Position numbers and translations under genes: made by a program
Part shown: positions 8,884 through 16,824 of the stretch, in pieces
Position numbering within the stretch: position 1 is the stretch's first letter
How the letters are laid out: each line of letters starts with the position of its first letter
DNA from: an uncultured Lachnospiraceae bacterium
Lineage (GTDB): Bacteria; Bacillota; Clostridia; Lachnospirales; Lachnospiraceae
Length of the DNA: 64,000 nt
NCBI GenBank assembly: GCA_900546495.1
Contig: URDN01000001.1
Location: forward strand, 62,001 to 126,000
Direction of reading: 5' to 3'
The notes under the pieces: model-generated
Database searches by the model: none
Told to the model about the DNA's origin: nothing
Seen by the model: only the letters and a program-made list of their open reading frames with translations

Positions 8884-9753
8884 ATGGAAATCACTGGAAA
8901 AACCAAATTAACAGGACTCATCGGCACTCCTGTGGCGCATAGCGTATCTCCTCAAATGCACAACGAGGCATTTCGCCAGTTAAACCTTGACTATGTATAT
9001 CTGGCTTTTGATCTGGCAAACACAGATCTTGGTACCGCTGTACACGGGCTTCAGGCAATCGGTGCAAAAGGTTTTAACGTAACCATGCCGTACAAAGTAC
9101 AAATTCTTGAATACATGGATGAGCTGACTCCGGCTGCTACCATTGCGCAGGCATGCAATACCGTGATTGCAAAAGATGACAAGCTGATTGGTCACACAAC
9201 TGACGGTGTCGGCTTTATGGAATCTGTTGCGGATGCCGGACACAATATTATCGGAAAGAAAATGACCGTTCTTGGCGCTGGCGGCGCTGCTACTGCAATC
9301 TGCACACAGGCAGCATTGGACGGTGTCTCTGACATTGACATGTTCCAATTAAAAGAATTTACAGAAGAATATGAGCGTGCACTTGCATTTGCAGACCGTG
9401 TCCGTGAGCATACCTCCTGCAACATCAATGTTTACGATTTTGCAGACATCGATCAGATGAGAAAAAGTATCTCTGAGAGCGCGATCCTGACAAACGCAAC
9501 CAACGTCGGCATGGCACCTCACGAAGACGGATGCCCGATTCCGGATGCCTCTATGCTGTTCCCAGAACTGATCGTATGTGACATTATCTACAATCCGCGT
9601 AAGACAAAATTATATCAGATGGCAGAAGCTGTCGGTTGTCACGTATTTAACGGAATGTACATGCTGCTCTTTCAGGGCGCTGCTTCTTTCGAATGCTGGA
9701 CAGGTGAAAAGATGCCGATCGAGATTGTTCGACAGAAATATTTTCAACCATAA
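8884..9753 (+). CDS. aroE: Shikimate dehydrogenase
   Basis: Reduces 3-dehydroshikimate to shikimate with NAD(P)H. The substrate site shows SVSPQMHN (20-27) and NVTMPYK with catalytic Lys71; the nucleotide-binding GAGGAATA motif lies near residue 137, and a conserved NATNVGM follows. Length of 289 aa is normal. GGGAAG sits a few bases before the ATG. One of only three plus-strand genes in the window. The lack of an obvious basic NRT-type motif after the glycine loop leaves cofactor preference (NAD or NADP, as in quinate/shikimate dehydrogenases) undecided. Confidence 0.94.
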   Translation: MEITGKTKLTGLIGTPVAHSVSPQMHNEAFRQLNLDYVYLAFDLANTDLGTAVHGLQAIGAKGFNVTMPYKVQILEYMDELTPAATIAQACNTVIAKDDKLIGHTTDGVGFMESVADAGHNIIGKKMTVLGAGGAATAICTQAALDGVSDIDMFQLKEFTEEYERALAFADRVREHTSCNINVYDFADIDQMRKSISESAILTNATNVGMAPHEDGCPIPDASMLFPELIVCDIIYNPRKTKLYQMAEAVGCHVFNGMYMLLFQGAASFECWTGEKMPIEIVRQKYFQP

Positions 9754-9861
9754 GTACCACTGCACACTACACATAAAATACTTAAAATACAAAATGTCCC
9801 CCTCTTATATTTATTAATGTAAGAATCCAGATGCAAGATTGGGACAGAATGGAGTAACACA

Positions 9862-10893
9862 ATGAGTTTTTCATATTTAAAACAATTACCGACACCGGAA
9901 GAAATCAAACAGACTTACCCGTTAAGCGAAGCCTGCCAGAAGATCAAACAGGAGCGTGATGCGGAGATTGCCCGTGTTCTGCGCGGGGAATCCGACAAAT
10001 TCCTTGTTATCATCGGACCCTGCTCCGCTGACAAGGAAGAACCTGTTATGGATTACATCCACAGACTTGCCAAAATCAATGAGCAGACCAAAGACAAACT
10101 GATCATCATTCCACGTATCTATACAAACAAACCACGTACTACCGGTGAAGGATACAAAGGAATTGCCACACAACCGGATCCGGAGGCAAAACCGGATATG
10201 GTTGCAGGACTGATCGCTGTTCGTAAATTGCATCTGCGCGCTATCGAAGAAACCGGTCTGTCTGCAGCAGATGAGATGCTTTACCCGGAAAACTGGGATT
10301 ACATCAATGATCTGCTCTCCTATGTAGCCATCGGTGCCCGTTCTGTTGAGGATCAGCAGCATCGTCTGACCGTCAGCGGTTTTGATGTTGCCAGCGGTAT
10401 GAAAAATCCGACCAGTGGTGACTTTTCTGTTATGCTGAACTCTGTATACGCTGCACAGCATCCGCATCATTTTGTACACCGCGGATGGGAAGTTGACACA
10501 ACCGGTAACCCGCTCTCCCATGTCATTTTGCGTGGTGCAGTAAACAAACGCGGTGTTGCCATCCCGAACTACCATTACGAAGATCTGATCCGTCTGAATG
10601 AGATGTATGAAAAAATGGATCTGGTAAACCCGGCTTGTATCGTGGATGCCAACCATTCCAACTCAAACAAAAAATATGCAGAGCAGGTTCGTATCGTCAA
10701 AGAGGTAATGCACAACCGCAAAGAATCTGAGATCATCCACAAACTGGTAAAAGGTGTTATGATCGAAAGTTATATCTGCCCGGGTAACCAGAAAATCGGC
10801 GAACATATTTACGGAAAATCCATCACAGATCCGTGTCTTGGATGGGAAGAATCCGAACAGTTACTTTATGCTATTGCTGATTCTGTAAAATAG
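9862..10893 (+). CDS. aroF: 3-deoxy-7-phosphoheptulonate (DAHP) synthase, class I AroFGH type
   Basis: Condenses phosphoenolpyruvate and erythrose 4-phosphate, the committed step of aromatic amino acid synthesis. Diagnostic segments are IIGPCSADKEEP, KPRTTGEGYKG, GARSVEDQQHR and DANHSNSNKK, matching the E. coli AroF/G/H class; 343 aa is the normal length. GGAG lies 7 nt before the ATG. It is 108 bp downstream of aroE and probably co-transcribed from the promoter at 8757. Feedback specificity (Phe, Tyr or Trp) cannot be read from sequence alone. A hairpin terminator follows. Confidence 0.95.
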   Translation: MSFSYLKQLPTPEEIKQTYPLSEACQKIKQERDAEIARVLRGESDKFLVIIGPCSADKEEPVMDYIHRLAKINEQTKDKLIIIPRIYTNKPRTTGEGYKGIATQPDPEAKPDMVAGLIAVRKLHLRAIEETGLSAADEMLYPENWDYINDLLSYVAIGARSVEDQQHRLTVSGFDVASGMKNPTSGDFSVMLNSVYAAQHPHHFVHRGWEVDTTGNPLSHVILRGAVNKRGVAIPNYHYEDLIRLNEMYEKMDLVNPACIVDANHSNSNKKYAEQVRIVKEVMHNRKESEIIHKLVKGVMIESYICPGNQKIGEHIYGKSITDPCLGWEESEQLLYAIADSVK

Positions 10894-10949
10894 ATTTACC
10901 TGTATTATTAAATCAGCAAAAAAAATCAAAAATAATAAACATCAAAGTA

Positions 10950-10996
10950 AAAAAGATATCCTTTTCTTATTTTTAAGATCAGGGTATCTTTTTAAT
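10950..10996 (+). terminator. Terminator after the DAHP synthase gene
   Basis: 12-bp stem (10950-10961 with 10982-10993, one G-U wobble), 20-nt loop, T-rich 3' arm continuing into a short T run. Confidence 0.65.
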
Positions 10997-11123
10997 TCAG
11001 GCATCATATTGTATTCCTTTTTTCCTGCTCATAACCAGAGACCTAATTATTTATTTTCATCAGGTACACTCCTGTTACATAACATATAGCAATATGATAT
11101 CATGTATGATTATAACTTTCATG

Positions 11124-11750
11124 TCATCCAGCGATAGCTGCGTGTAATAAAATCCATGGATTCACCCAGTACTCTAACCAGATTCCGGCTCCGTATATTC
11201 CCGTATCAAGCAAAATTAATATTACCAATAATGCCTGTATTTTGTGATCTAGTTTATTTTTCAGCAAACGCGCATTTTTTTGCTCCTGTCTGACACGTTT
11301 TCCCGCTTCCATCAAAAATAACAGGAAAATGTATGCCACAACATAAGCAGCGACCTGCGGAAATCCAAGGATTCCCATCTGCCAGATCCCGGAAAATCCA
11401 TACCGCCCAAGCAGCGCCGCAAACACAAAACCCCCGGAAAGTCCAAGCCATCCAAACCAGATGACACAAACAACGCGTCCATATCGAAAACACAAGGCGA
11501 TCATTAAAATAACCCAAGGCAGTCCACGCTGTAAAAGAATGTTTTTTAATAATACCTTTGCAGGTTCCACATCGCCAGCACCAGCAAATTGTCGCACCTG
11601 ATTTTCATGTAGAAACCCAATCCACAATGCTTCGTCATGAAGTGAAAAATTTGCCATAAATACGCCCAAAAAGAAACAACCAAGAAAAAGTGCCATGCAT
11701 TTTTGCAGCATAGTTACTTTTCCCGGTTGTCGTAATGTTCCTGTGATCAT
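11124..11750 (-). CDS. spoIIM: Probable stage II sporulation protein M-like membrane protein
   Basis: 208-residue integral membrane protein with about five hydrophobic segments and a charged loop (KRVRQEQKN, about 150-160). Topology, size and the large extracytoplasmic loop after the first membrane helix fit SpoIIM/DUF95, part of the SpoIID-M-P peptidoglycan hydrolase machine that drives engulfment. Context supports this: in Bacillus subtilis spoIIM lies next to nudF, as here. Sequence identity by eye is weak, so the name is an inference from fold and synteny. The start at 11748-11750 has only a weak ribosome site. Confidence 0.6.
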   Translation of the reverse strand: MITGTLRQPGKVTMLQKCMALFLGCFFLGVFMANFSLHDEALWIGFLHENQVRQFAGAGDVEPAKVLLKNILLQRGLPWVILMIALCFRYGRVVCVIWFGWLGLSGGFVFAALLGRYGFSGIWQMGILGFPQVAAYVVAYIFLLFLMEAGKRVRQEQKNARLLKNKLDHKIQALLVILILLDTGIYGAGIWLEYWVNPWILLHAAIAG

Positions 11751-11785
11751 CTTATTTCGGTAACCCTGCTGATCCTTTTTTTCAT

Positions 11786-12325
11786 CTATATGCAGTATTT
11801 ACCGTAATATGCCATAATTGCAGCGGCAGTCTTGGAATCCTGAATTTTCTGTGTCAGTACCATATCTTTTAATTCCTCAATGGTATAGCTTTCCACTTCC
11901 ACAAATTCATCTTCATCCAGATGCTGCTGTGTCTTTGTCAGATCTGTTGCCAGATACACGTCGATGGTTTCGTTGCAAAATGCCACGGTGGTAGAGACCG
12001 TGATCAAAAGTTCTAAATGAGCCGCTTTGTAACCCGTTTCCTCCTCCAGCTCTCTGGCTGCGCAAACAGAAGTCAGCTCCTCCACGCTGTCTCTGGATCC
12101 AGCTGGAATTTCCAGTGTCTCACGATCCAGTGCATTGCGGTACTGGCGCACCATCAGGATTTTGCCGTCTTCCGTCACCGGAAGCACTGCTGCTGCGCCC
12201 TTTCGATGTGCAATATAATCCCAGTGTGCAATATTTCCACTTGGAGACTGCATGATGTCGTCATACACGTCCACAATGGCACCCTTATATTTCAGCACAC
12301 GGTCAATTCGTTTCATTTCGTCCAT
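11786..12325 (-). CDS. nudF: Nudix hydrolase, ADP-ribose pyrophosphatase type
   Basis: Hydrolyses ADP-ribose or a related nucleoside diphosphate derivative. The Nudix box starts at Gly77 and contains RELEEETG (91-98) with the metal-binding glutamates; there is one more residue than usual between the leading Gly and the first Glu. The EIPAG segment just before the box is typical of NudF. GGAGG precedes the ATG. It sits 16 bp after queF and 35 bp before the spoIIM-like gene, so it may be read from the queuosine operon. Confidence 0.9.
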   Translation of the reverse strand: MDEMKRIDRVLKYKGAIVDVYDDIMQSPSGNIAHWDYIAHRKGAAAVLPVTEDGKILMVRQYRNALDRETLEIPAGSRDSVEELTSVCAARELEEETGYKAAHLELLITVSTTVAFCNETIDVYLATDLTKTQQHLDEDEFVEVESYTIEELKDMVLTQKIQDSKTAAAIMAYYGKYCI

Positions 12326-12341
12326 GCCTTTCTTCCTCCAG

Positions 12342-12839
12342 TTAACGGTTATCTACCTTCTCCGGATACAGATCATGATTTGCCATCCGGTTCCATGCAA
12401 CATCTTCCCACTTCGTACCCGGTTTGCCATAGTTACAGTACGGATCAATGGAGATACCGCCGCGCGGAGTGAATTTTCCCCACACTTCAATGTATTTCGG
12501 ATCCATCAGTTTGATGAGGTCTTTCATAATGACATTGACACAATCCTCATGGAAATCTCCGTGATTGCGAAAACTGAACAGATACAGCTTCAGGGATTTA
12601 CTCTCAACCATCCGCTCTCCCGGAACATAGGAAATGGTGATGGTTGCAAAATCCGGTTGTCCGGTAATCGGACACAGACTGGTAAATTCCGGACAGTTGA
12701 ATTTTACAAAATAGTCATTTCCCGGATGTTTATTCACAAAGGTTTCCAGTACTTCCGGAGCATAATTATCCGGATAACGGACGTTCTGATTTCCAAGTAA
12801 GGATACGCCCGCAGTTTCTTCTTTACTTCTTCCTGACAT
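12342..12839 (-). CDS. queF: NADPH-dependent 7-cyano-7-deazaguanine reductase
   Basis: Reduces the nitrile preQ0 to the amine preQ1, the last free-base step before tRNA insertion. The catalytic cysteine is Cys56 in SLCPITGQPD with Asp63 nearby, and the QueF signature ESKSLK is at 79-84. The 165-residue single-domain form is the Bacillus-type enzyme. GAGG lies upstream of the ATG. It is the last recognised queuosine gene of the operon, 25 bp after queC. Confidence 0.97.
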   Translation of the reverse strand: MSGRSKEETAGVSLLGNQNVRYPDNYAPEVLETFVNKHPGNDYFVKFNCPEFTSLCPITGQPDFATITISYVPGERMVESKSLKLYLFSFRNHGDFHEDCVNVIMKDLIKLMDPKYIEVWGKFTPRGGISIDPYCNYGKPGTKWEDVAWNRMANHDLYPEKVDNR

Positions 12840-12864
12840 TTATTTTTTCCTCATTTCTAACATT

Positions 12865-13551
12865 TTAGTCCAGTGCCGGATCTTTCACACCATTTTTCTC
12901 AAAAGCTGCCGCACGATCGATACAAGTACCACATTTTCCACACGGTTTTTCTCCACCTTCATAACAGCTCCAGGTCAGCTCATACGGTACTTTTAACTGT
13001 AAACCTTTTTTGACAACATCTGCTTTCGTCCAGTTGACAAACGGTGCTTCAATGGTCACCTGTTTTCCGCTTCCAAGATAAATTGCATCTCTCATGGCAT
13101 TATTAAAAGCATCGGAACAATCCGGATATGCACTGCCTGCTGCATCATCGCTATGTGCGCCATAATAGATCACGCTGCACTCTTTGGACAGGGCAATACT
13201 TGCCGCTGAGGATAAAAACAGTCCGTTTCGAAACGGCACATAAGTAGACACCGGTTTGCCTTCTGTCCTGCTAAGCTGCTCGGCATATGCCTCCTCTGGA
13301 ATCTCATCGGTAGAATGGCTGAGCAGTGAACAGTTGCTGTACTGGAAAATCTCGCCCAGATTCAGATACAAATGCTCTACACCATAATATTCTGCAATTT
13401 TTCTGGATGCTTCAATCTCTTTTTCATGCTTCTGTCCATATGAAACAGACAGTGCAATGACATTTTCTTTTCCATAGCGGTCAATGGCAAGTCCCAGACA
13501 GGTGGTGGAATCTACTCCACCGCTGAATAATACTAATGCTTTTTCACTCAT
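12865..13551 (-). CDS. queC: 7-cyano-7-deazaguanine synthase
   Basis: ATP-dependent conversion of 7-carboxy-7-deazaguanine to preQ0. The PP-loop SGGVDST is at residues 10-16 and the C-terminal zinc ligands are Cys196, Cys204, Cys207 and Cys210 (CGKCGTC). 228 aa, GGAGG before the ATG. It reads between folE and queF in one transcription unit. Confidence 0.97.
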   Translation of the reverse strand: MSEKALVLFSGGVDSTTCLGLAIDRYGKENVIALSVSYGQKHEKEIEASRKIAEYYGVEHLYLNLGEIFQYSNCSLLSHSTDEIPEEAYAEQLSRTEGKPVSTYVPFRNGLFLSSAASIALSKECSVIYYGAHSDDAAGSAYPDCSDAFNNAMRDAIYLGSGKQVTIEAPFVNWTKADVVKKGLQLKVPYELTWSCYEGGEKPCGKCGTCIDRAAAFEKNGVKDPALD

Positions 13552-13637
13552 GTTTTTTCCTCCAGATTATCTATTTTCACTCTTACATATCATCTTTTGT
13601 ATTTAGCCTTTACATCGTTATTGTTCTTCTTTATATG

Positions 13638-14216
13638 TTACCGATTCAGACGCATCTGCAACAGCATATCATTCTGGAACCGTCCACGCAAAGTAGTCGT
13701 ATAAGTTTTTGCATCGGTTTTCTTGATCCCACGGGCAGTCATACAGCTATGGCATCCTTCGATCAAAACTGCCACATCTTCTGAGCCGGTGATTTCCTGC
13801 ATAATCTCAGCAATATCCGTTCCAATGCGTTCCTGAAGCTGCAACCGTTTAGATACCATATCTGCGATCCGGGCAATCTTGCTCAGGCCGATAACTTTTC
13901 CGTTTGGCACATATGCCACAGTCACTTTCATATCATACATTAATGCCATGTGGTGCTCACAATAGCTGAAAATATCAATGTCTTTTACAATGACAAAATC
14001 ACTGTTTTCCGAAGAAAATGTCAGATCTTCCTCAAAGGTCTTGTCAAACATCTGCGCGATCTCATGATTGGTATAATTCATTCCTTCGAACACTTCTTCG
14101 TACATTCGCGCCACACGATCCGGAGTATCTTTGAGTCCTTCACGATCCGGATCATCTCCCAGTGCGATCAGCAGTCCACGGATATGTTCACGTACTGCAT
14201 CTTTATCTATTGCCAT
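13638..14216 (-). CDS. folE: GTP cyclohydrolase I
   Basis: Opens GTP to 7,8-dihydroneopterin triphosphate, the shared precursor of folate and queuosine. Active-site segments are visible: YCEHHMAL with zinc-binding Cys and His, and CHSCMTARG with the second zinc Cys. Length of 192 aa is normal. GGAG precedes the ATG. Its position inside the que operon, with no other folate genes nearby, points to a role in feeding QueD. It is the type IA zinc enzyme by these motifs. Confidence 0.96.
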   Translation of the reverse strand: MAIDKDAVREHIRGLLIALGDDPDREGLKDTPDRVARMYEEVFEGMNYTNHEIAQMFDKTFEEDLTFSSENSDFVIVKDIDIFSYCEHHMALMYDMKVTVAYVPNGKVIGLSKIARIADMVSKRLQLQERIGTDIAEIMQEITGSEDVAVLIEGCHSCMTARGIKKTDAKTYTTTLRGRFQNDMLLQMRLNR

Positions 14217-14258
14217 AATTTATGACTCCTTTCTGTCTCTGTATCAACCTCTGGCACC

Positions 14259-14927
14259 CTACACACCACGCATTTCGCTGTCCCAGATGATCTTGTGCAT
14301 CTGAAGCTGCATATTAACGTCGTTCATGCGGTTATCTTTCATAAAGTTTACGATATTTTCTAATTCAATCTGTCCATATACCGGACTTAAGTATACATGA
14401 CATTTTTCTGTCAGATCATATTCCCGGATCACATCCCGTGCTCGACACAGATCTGTATAATCTTTCACTACAAATTTTACCGTATCATCTGTGTTAAGCA
14501 GGACAAAATTTTCAGTGCGCATCTGCGCTTCCATTCCGCTTCCCGGCAGTTTATAATCCATGGTAAAGGATGGTCTGTTCGGAATCCCCGCAAATGGAGT
14601 CAGATCTACACTGCCATTTGTCTCAATCTCTACACGCAGTCCCTTTTCCTGCGCCAGTGTCTCTAACAGCTCCAGAATATTTTCCTGAAGCAGTGGTTCT
14701 CCACCGGTAATGGTTACATTTTTAATTTCCATACTGCGAAGCAGTTCCACAATTTCTTCTGTGGATGTCCAATGAAACCGTGCATCCGCCTCATTCGCCC
14801 ATTTTGTATCGCAATAAGCACAATTCAGATTGCACCCCTGCATACGAACGAACACAGCAAGCTGTCCTGCACGGGTGCCCTCACCGTTGATGCTGCTGAA
14901 TATTTCTACCACTTTATAATTTGCCAT
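14259..14927 (-). CDS. queE: 7-carboxy-7-deazaguanine synthase (radical SAM)
   Basis: Radical SAM enzyme that rearranges 6-carboxytetrahydropterin to 7-carboxy-7-deazaguanine. The cluster cysteines are Cys32, Cys36 and Cys39 in GCNLNCAYCD, the usual CxxxCxxC spacing, and the SAM-binding GGEP motif is near residue 80. 222 aa. It lies 18 bp after queD and 42 bp before folE. Confidence 0.96.
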   Translation of the reverse strand: MANYKVVEIFSSINGEGTRAGQLAVFVRMQGCNLNCAYCDTKWANEADARFHWTSTEEIVELLRSMEIKNVTITGGEPLLQENILELLETLAQEKGLRVEIETNGSVDLTPFAGIPNRPSFTMDYKLPGSGMEAQMRTENFVLLNTDDTVKFVVKDYTDLCRARDVIREYDLTEKCHVYLSPVYGQIELENIVNFMKDNRMNDVNMQLQMHKIIWDSEMRGV

Positions 14928-14945
14928 ATCATTTCATTCTCCATC

Positions 14946-15368
14946 TTAATTTTCTGAATAGATTGCACAGTTGTTCGGTGTCTCATACACCGCTATCTCC
15001 CGCACATCATATCCTTTTTCCGTCATTTTTTCATAAAAGAATTTGGAAAAATTCTCTGCGGTCGGTCGAAACGGTACTTCGATCAGACGGAAATCTTCTT
15101 CCTGCAATGCCTGAATGGTCAGCGGTTTTAACGTACCACTCTCATAAATAAACGCATGGTCATAGGCATCTGCCAATTCTTTTAAATCTCTGCGGATATC
15201 GCCAAAATCCGTAACCATACCTCGTAACTGTCCAGCTTCATGCAGCGTTTCTGCTTTCGCTTCCATCACGATCCGCCAGCGGTGCCCATGCAAGTTGCTG
15301 CATTTTCCTTCGTATCCGGCAAGAAAATGTGCCGAATCAAAACTTTCTTCTATTCGAATTTTATACAT
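14946..15368 (-). CDS. queD: 6-carboxy-5,6,7,8-tetrahydropterin synthase
   Basis: Converts dihydroneopterin triphosphate to 6-carboxytetrahydropterin. Zinc ligands are His14 (DSAHFL), His27 and His29 (LHGHRW), with catalytic Cys23. 140 aa, typical. First gene of the queD-queE-folE-queC-queF operon. Its leader carries a probable preQ1-I riboswitch and terminator at 15655-15762, and a dispersed repeat (15411-15574) lies between that terminator and the start codon. Confidence 0.96.
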   Translation of the reverse strand: MYKIRIEESFDSAHFLAGYEGKCSNLHGHRWRIVMEAKAETLHEAGQLRGMVTDFGDIRRDLKELADAYDHAFIYESGTLKPLTIQALQEEDFRLIEVPFRPTAENFSKFFYEKMTEKGYDVREIAVYETPNNCAIYSEN

Positions 15369-15410
15369 AAATCCCCTGTTCCTTTCTCATCTGCACCATT
15401 TCACCTGATG

Positions 15411-15574
15411 TAAAGCGGACATTCGCAATTCGCTTTCGCTACTTGCTCATGAACGCAGTCGCTTTGCGACCTGTCAGTGGGAGCTTTTAACTCCCACTGA
15501 CATAAGCATCCCCTTTACTCACCGCTTAGTGCTCTACGCACTTGAAGCGTGGGAATGCTTATTCTGCGTTCAAA
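15411..15574 (+). repeat. Nested structured repeat, copy A
   Basis: A 164-bp unit shared with 37471-37635 (copy B) and, without its middle, with 48115-48184 (copy C). The core contains a perfect hairpin (10-bp arms 15474-15483 and 15491-15500) and a second, longer foldback between about 15502 and 15562 with arms TAAGCAT and ATGCTTA enclosing CGCTT/AAGCG and AGTGC/GCACT pairs. The outer part carries a short GTCGC-TTT-GCGAC foldback. It lies in the transcribed queD leader, read antisense to the orientation given here. No transposase is nearby. One plus frame stays open through it, but I do not regard that as coding. Confidence 0.85.
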
Positions 15575-15654
15575 CTTCTTATTCTCTATACCAAGTCTCA
15601 TTTTTTCGCATTATACTTTTTCTTCATCCAAAATTCAGTATAAATTTCCTTTGT

Positions 15655-15689
15655 TAAAAAAGAGCCGTGGCTTTCTCTCACCACGGCTC
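15655..15689 (-). terminator. Riboswitch-linked terminator in the queD leader
   Basis: Perfect 9-bp stem (15662-15670 with 15681-15689) followed in the minus direction by a run of seven T. It lies 33 nt downstream of the preQ1-I-like aptamer, the layout of a transcription-terminating riboswitch. Confidence 0.85.
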
Positions 15690-15721
15690 GAATAAACACA
15701 GATTGTCTGATCTGATCTAGC

Positions 15722-15762
15722 CCTGGTTTTATTTTACGACAGGATGGTACAAACGAACTGTC
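15722..15762 (-). promoter_or_regulatory. Probable preQ1-I riboswitch aptamer
   Basis: On the minus strand P1 is GACAG/CTGTC (15758-15762 with 15738-15742). Loop 1 is TTC, then GTTT, which can pair with AAAC in the A-rich tail to form the pseudoknot P2. A cytosine stands directly 5' of the second P1 strand, where preQ1-I aptamers have the ligand-pairing C, and an A-rich tail follows. This reproduces the topology of the B. subtilis and Thermoanaerobacter aptamers. Position supports it: about 20 nt after the predicted start of transcription and upstream of a terminator and the preQ1 biosynthesis genes. Confidence 0.65.
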
Positions 15763-15789
15763 TATTCTGTTTTCCAAACACAATTATTT

Positions 15790-15817
15790 ATTATAACAAT
15801 TATTTCAAAATAATCAA
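15790..15817 (-). promoter_or_regulatory. Sigma-A promoter of the queuosine operon
   Basis: Minus-strand -10 TATAAT (15790-15795), 16-nt spacer, -35 TTGATT (15812-15817). Predicted transcription start near 15783, just ahead of the aptamer. Confidence 0.75.
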
Positions 15818-15848
15818 TACCATTATTTTAATGATATCATTATTTCGA

Positions 15849-16808
15849 CTATTCTGCTTCCTCACGGATCAGCTCCAGAATAGCTGCCAGCTCATTTCCG
15901 GTCGGCGGCGCTGTCTGTAACTCCTCGCGTTTTCCATTGGAGCCGACACCACAGAGAACGTTCTCCTCCCCCTGCTGTCCCTGCTCAATGGTAAAATAAT
16001 GCATCTCATCATTCTGAGGATTCCATACGATATACATAGAACGTGCAAGCTGTGGAGCAATATTCATCTCCGGTAACTCAATACTTGCCACGCAGGTCTT
16101 TTCATCAATATTTAAAACCATGACATCGAAGTCTTTTTCCGAATATGGGCATGGAAGTTTGTCTCCATACGGCTGACGATATAGTGTTGCCATATATTTT
16201 CCACGCTCATCGTCCAATTTTTTCATAAAATCTGCTTTGGTTTTGTAAACCATCTGCGGAATAATGCTCCACTCACAGCTTTTTCTTGCAAACTGTTCAA
16301 ACTGTTCCTTGGTCATCTTGATTTCTTTTGTCTGGCCATTTCCTTCTTTGAACTTTTTCATCGCCTCAATAAACTGCGGATGCAGGATCATCTTATCGGT
16401 ATCCGGATTTACGATGATTCCTTTTAAGTTCAGTTTTGGATTGGAAGCAATTCGTAACAGTTCATCGATTCCAACATTCAGAATTGCCGGGCATTTCTTT
16501 GTATCCGGCATCTGCTCCTTTGTTGTATAGGCAGGTGCAAAAAATTCACCCTGCTGATTTTGCACAATAATCGGCAGCATACGCGGTGCCGCTTTGGTAT
16601 CTACCTTCTCACCACGTTTTACTTTCTCGATAATTTTCTTCTTAATCTCCGGTGGAAAATCTGCCGGAACAAGAAATCTGGCATCCTTCATTACTTCCAT
16701 CAGTTTTGCCATATTTCCGTTTGTTCTATCGGCAAGAAATGTTTTCATTGCGTTTTCTAACGCTTCATTATCCATATCAATACTCAATTTTTGTTCTTTG
16801 TTCTCCAT
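15849..16808 (-). CDS. SseB-family protein
   Basis: 319-residue soluble protein. The N-terminal half matches the SseB N-terminal domain pattern: a stretch with RFLVPADFP near residue 43, then a FFAPAYTTKEQM-type strand-turn (about 90-102) and the DKMILHPQF segment (about 147). The C-terminal half ends in acidic residues. SseB domains occur in many Firmicutes proteins of unknown role; the name from enteropathogens implies nothing here. It is the last gene of the apparent xth-lepB-S1-hypothetical-sseB run, and the queuosine promoter begins just after its stop. Confidence 0.75.
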   Translation of the reverse strand: MENKEQKLSIDMDNEALENAMKTFLADRTNGNMAKLMEVMKDARFLVPADFPPEIKKKIIEKVKRGEKVDTKAAPRMLPIIVQNQQGEFFAPAYTTKEQMPDTKKCPAILNVGIDELLRIASNPKLNLKGIIVNPDTDKMILHPQFIEAMKKFKEGNGQTKEIKMTKEQFEQFARKSCEWSIIPQMVYKTKADFMKKLDDERGKYMATLYRQPYGDKLPCPYSEKDFDVMVLNIDEKTCVASIELPEMNIAPQLARSMYIVWNPQNDEMHYFTIEQGQQGEENVLCGVGSNGKREELQTAPPTGNELAAILELIREEAE

Positions 16809-16824
16809 AGTTCTAGAAATCCTC

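Noticed and set aside
9922..10656. Minus-strand open frame of 244 codons
   Set aside because: Antisense to the DAHP synthase gene, which has all catalytic motifs.
15598..15783. Minus-strand frame of 61 codons
   Set aside because: Covers the preQ1-like aptamer and the terminator hairpin; chance frame in the leader.
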